DNA of 64,000 nt. Source: Streptomyces sp. SID9727. Its GTDB lineage: Bacteria; Actinomycetota; Actinomycetes; Streptomycetales; Streptomycetaceae. The DNA is taken from NCBI RefSeq assembly GCF_010550605.1, contig NZ_JAAGNI010000295.1, positions 1 through 64,000 of the forward strand. The letters are read 5' to 3'. This document shows, in pieces, positions 62,041 to 64,000 of this stretch. The notes beneath the pieces are model-generated. The model was not told the origin of the DNA. It worked only from the letters and a program-made list of their open reading frames with translations, and made no database searches. A program made the position numbers and the translations under genes. The number at the start of each line of letters is the position of its first letter. Position 1 is the stretch's first letter.

Positions 62041-64000
62041 CCGCGAGCGAACCGAGGCCCGTGACCACGGCCGAGAACGACGAGCGGGCACCCTCCGGCC
62101 GCATCGCGGTGGTCGGCATCGCCTGCCGCTACCCCGACGCCGAGAACCCCGAACAGCTCTGGCAGAACGTGCTGGCGGGCCGCCGTGCCTTCCGGAAACT
62201 CCCCGACCAGCGGATGCGCGCCGAGGACTACTACTCACCCGATCCCGCCGCGCCCGACCGCTTCTACAGCGCCAAGGCGGCGGTGATCGAGGGATTCGAG
62301 TTCGACCGGGTCCGCTACCGGGTGGCGGGCAGCACCTTCCGCTCCACCGACATGACCCACTGGCTCGCCCTGGACACCGCGGCCCGCGCCCTGGAGGACG
62401 CCGGCTTCCCGTTCGGCGAGGGGCTGGCGGACGTCAACACCGGCGTCATCATCGGCAACACCCTCACCGGGGAGTTCAGCCGGGCCAATCTGATGCGGCT
62501 GCGCTGGCCGTACGTCCGTCGCACCGTCGGCGCCGCGCTGCGCGAGCAGGGCTGGGACGACAAGGCGCTCACCGCCTTCCTCGACAGCCTCGAACAGCGC
62601 TACAAGAGCGCCTTCCCGCCGATCGGCGAGGACACCCTGGCCGGCGGCCTCGCCAACACCATCGCCGGCCGCATCTGCAACCACTTCGACTTCAAGGGCG
62701 GCGGCTTCACCGTCGACGGCGCGTGCTCGTCCTCCCTGCTGTCGGTCTCCACCGCCTGCGACGCGCTGGCCCGCGGCACGATGGACGTGGCGGTGGCCGG
62801 TGGTGTGGACCTGAGCATCGACCCCTTCGAGGTGATCGGCTTCGCCAAGACCGGGGCGCTGGCCACCGGCGAGATGCGGGTCTACGACAAGGGCGCCAAC
62901 GGCTTCTGGCCCGGCGAGGGCTGCGGCATGCTGGTCCTGATGCGGGACGAGGACGCCCGCGCGCAGGGCCGGTTCCGCTACGCCACCATCGCCGGCTGGG
63001 GCTACTCCTCCGACGGCAAGGGCGGCATCACCCGGCCCGAGGCCAGCGGCCACCGACTCGCCATACGACGCGCGTACCGCACGGCCGGCTTCGGCATGGA
63101 GACCATCGGGCTCCTGGAAGGCCACGGCACGGGTACGGCCGTCGGTGACGCCACCGAACTGCGCGCCTTCACCGAGGCCCGCCGCGCCTCCGGGGCTCTC
63201 GCCCCGGCCGCCCTGAGCACCGTCAAGGGCAACTTCGGCCACACCAAGGCGGCGGCCGGGGTCGCCGGGCTCCTCAAGGCGATCCTCGCGGTCCGCCACC
63301 AGGTGATCCCGCCCGCCACCAGCCACGTCGACCCGCATCCCGAACTCCTCGGCCCCGAGCCCGCGCTGCGGGTCCCGGACCGTGCCGAGCTGTGGCCCGA
63401 GGGCATGCCCATCCGGGCCGGTGTCTCCTCCATGGGCTTCGGCGGCATCAACGCCCACGTCGTGGTCGAGCACGCCGACGGCCTGCGGCGCAACGCCCTG
63501 CCGAGCGTCACCCGCAAACTGGTCGCCTCCCGGCAGGACGCCGAGCTGTTCCTGCTGGACGGCGCAGACCCGGAGGAACTGCGGGAGAAGGCGACCCGCC
63601 TCGCGGAGTTCTGCGCCCAGCTGTCGTACGCCGAACTCGGTGACCTGGCGGCCACGTTGCAGAGCACGCTGGACGGCCGGCCGTTGCGCGCCGCGGTGCT
63701 CGTCGCCTCGCCCGAACAGGCCACCGAGCGGCTCACCGAGCTGGCCGGGCAACTCGCCGCCGGGGCCCGCTCGCTGCTGGACACCCAGGGGGGCGTCTTC
63801 CTGGGCAGCGCCGGATCGGCCCCCCGGATCGCCTTCCTCTTCCCCGGCCAGGGCGCCGGAAGGCGGGGCGACGGAGGCGCGCTGCGCCGCAGGTTCGCCG
63901 CCGTGGACGAGTTGTACGACCGGCTCTCGCTGCCCACCGACGGCGACCTGGTCGCCACCGACGTCGCCCAGCCCCGGATCGTGGCCGCCTCGGTCGCGGG
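62037..64000 (+). CDS. pksE: Enediyne polyketide synthase PksE (5' part, cut by window end)
   Basis: The first 654 residues of an iterative type I PKS, normally ~1,900 long with KS-AT-ACP-KR-DH-PPTase order. The ketosynthase (about 30-480) has IAVVGIACRYPDAENPEQLW, catalytic Cys230 (DGACSSSLL), His363 (LEGHGTGTAVGD) and His402 (KGNFGHTKAAAG). An enediyne-type extra stretch after LEDAGFPFG fits the PksE KS. The AT region begins near residue 595 with IAFLFPGQGAG (604-608) and is interrupted by the window end. It builds the linear polyene precursor of the enediyne core. ATG overlaps the unbU stop. Whether the core is 9- or 10-membered cannot be told. Confidence 0.95.
   Translation, partial: MTASEPRPVTTAENDERAPSGRIAVVGIACRYPDAENPEQLWQNVLAGRRAFRKLPDQRMRAEDYYSPDPAAPDRFYSAKAAVIEGFEFDRVRYRVAGSTFRSTDMTHWLALDTAARALEDAGFPFGEGLADVNTGVIIGNTLTGEFSRANLMRLRWPYVRRTVGAALREQGWDDKALTAFLDSLEQRYKSAFPPIGEDTLAGGLANTIAGRICNHFDFKGGGFTVDGACSSSLLSVSTACDALARGTMDVAVAGGVDLSIDPFEVIGFAKTGALATGEMRVYDKGANGFWPGEGCGMLVLMRDEDARAQGRFRYATIAGWGYSSDGKGGITRPEASGHRLAIRRAYRTAGFGMETIGLLEGHGTGTAVGDATELRAFTEARRASGALAPAALSTVKGNFGHTKAAAGVAGLLKAILAVRHQVIPPATSHVDPHPELLGPEPALRVPDRAELWPEGMPIRAGVSSMGFGGINAHVVVEHADGLRRNALPSVTRKLVASRQDAELFLLDGADPEELREKATRLAEFCAQLSYAELGDLAATLQSTLDGRPLRAAVLVASPEQATERLTELAGQLAAGARSLLDTQGGVFLGSAGSAPRIAFLFPGQGAGRRGDGGALRRRFAAVDELYDRLSLPTDGDLVATDVAQPRIVAASVA

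Overview
The window is high-GC, gene-dense DNA from an actinomycete, almost certainly a Streptomyces chromosome. Signs of this are the strong third-position G/C bias, GTG starts, frequent 4-base ATGA/GTGA gene overlaps, ergothioneine (egt) and mycothiol-type genes, a class F sortase, a dodecin, a chitinase with a DasR-type operator, and an enediyne PKS cassette at the right edge. From memory (not checked here), the block from the PAS-GGDEF-EAL gene through sdhCAB to egtABCD matches the region around SCO0910-SCO0928 of S. coelicolor, which would place the window in a chromosome arm.

Layout. 1-2.8 kb: 3' end of a WS/DGAT acyltransferase, then a three-gene oxidative L-fucose-type sugar cassette (aldo/keto reductase, mutarotase, lactonase). 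2.8-7.6 kb: a Fpg/Nei DNA glycosylase and a LytTR regulator / small membrane protein / Na+-solute symporter / LytS-type kinase module. 7.6-11.1 kb: ECF sigma factor, universal stress protein, polysaccharide deacetylase, class F sortase. 11.4-14.2 kb: two paralogous surface proteins sharing an unusual C-terminal QGGLGGS signal, a DUF4239 protein and a proline-rich protein. 14.8-22.2 kb: methyltransferase plus c-di-GMP enzyme (RmdA-like), a LysR regulator divergent from sdhCAB. 22.2-29 kb: GH18 chitinase, UvrA-like protein, HAD phosphatase, dodecin and an orphan sugar-binding lipoprotein; the chitinase and the lipoprotein share the same operator core inside the promoter spacer. 29-33.4 kb: egtABCD (ergothioneine). 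33.5-38.4 kb: bacterial PARG-like protein, MazF-like protein, LacI regulator, a perfect 36-bp inverted repeat, thioredoxin and a disulfide oxidoreductase.

38.4-44.4 kb (minus strand) is the most unusual part: three translationally coupled genes encoding a caspase-like/STAND ATPase, an alpha/beta hydrolase, and a WD40 protein with a C-terminal winged-helix-like region. Together they read as a dismantled NLR-type (caspase-NACHT-WD40) conflict protein, with a second possible effector inserted at the point where the ATPase and WD40 parts would normally join.

44.5-52.7 kb: a histidine-phosphatase-fold protein lacking both catalytic histidines, a cobalamin riboswitch with cbtBA (cobalt uptake), GNAT, TPR, pirin, two mycothiol-dependent-isomerase-like proteins, an ABC1 kinase and an SDR. 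52.8-58.8 kb (minus strand): AraC regulator, two AhpD/CMD-like proteins, an SDR, a GMC oxidoreductase and a MITE-like repeat. 59-64 kb (plus strand): the start of an enediyne biosynthetic locus, unbV(E4)-unbU(E5)-pksE, with pksE running off the window in its AT domain. The divergent minus-strand oxidoreductase genes probably form the cluster's left flank.
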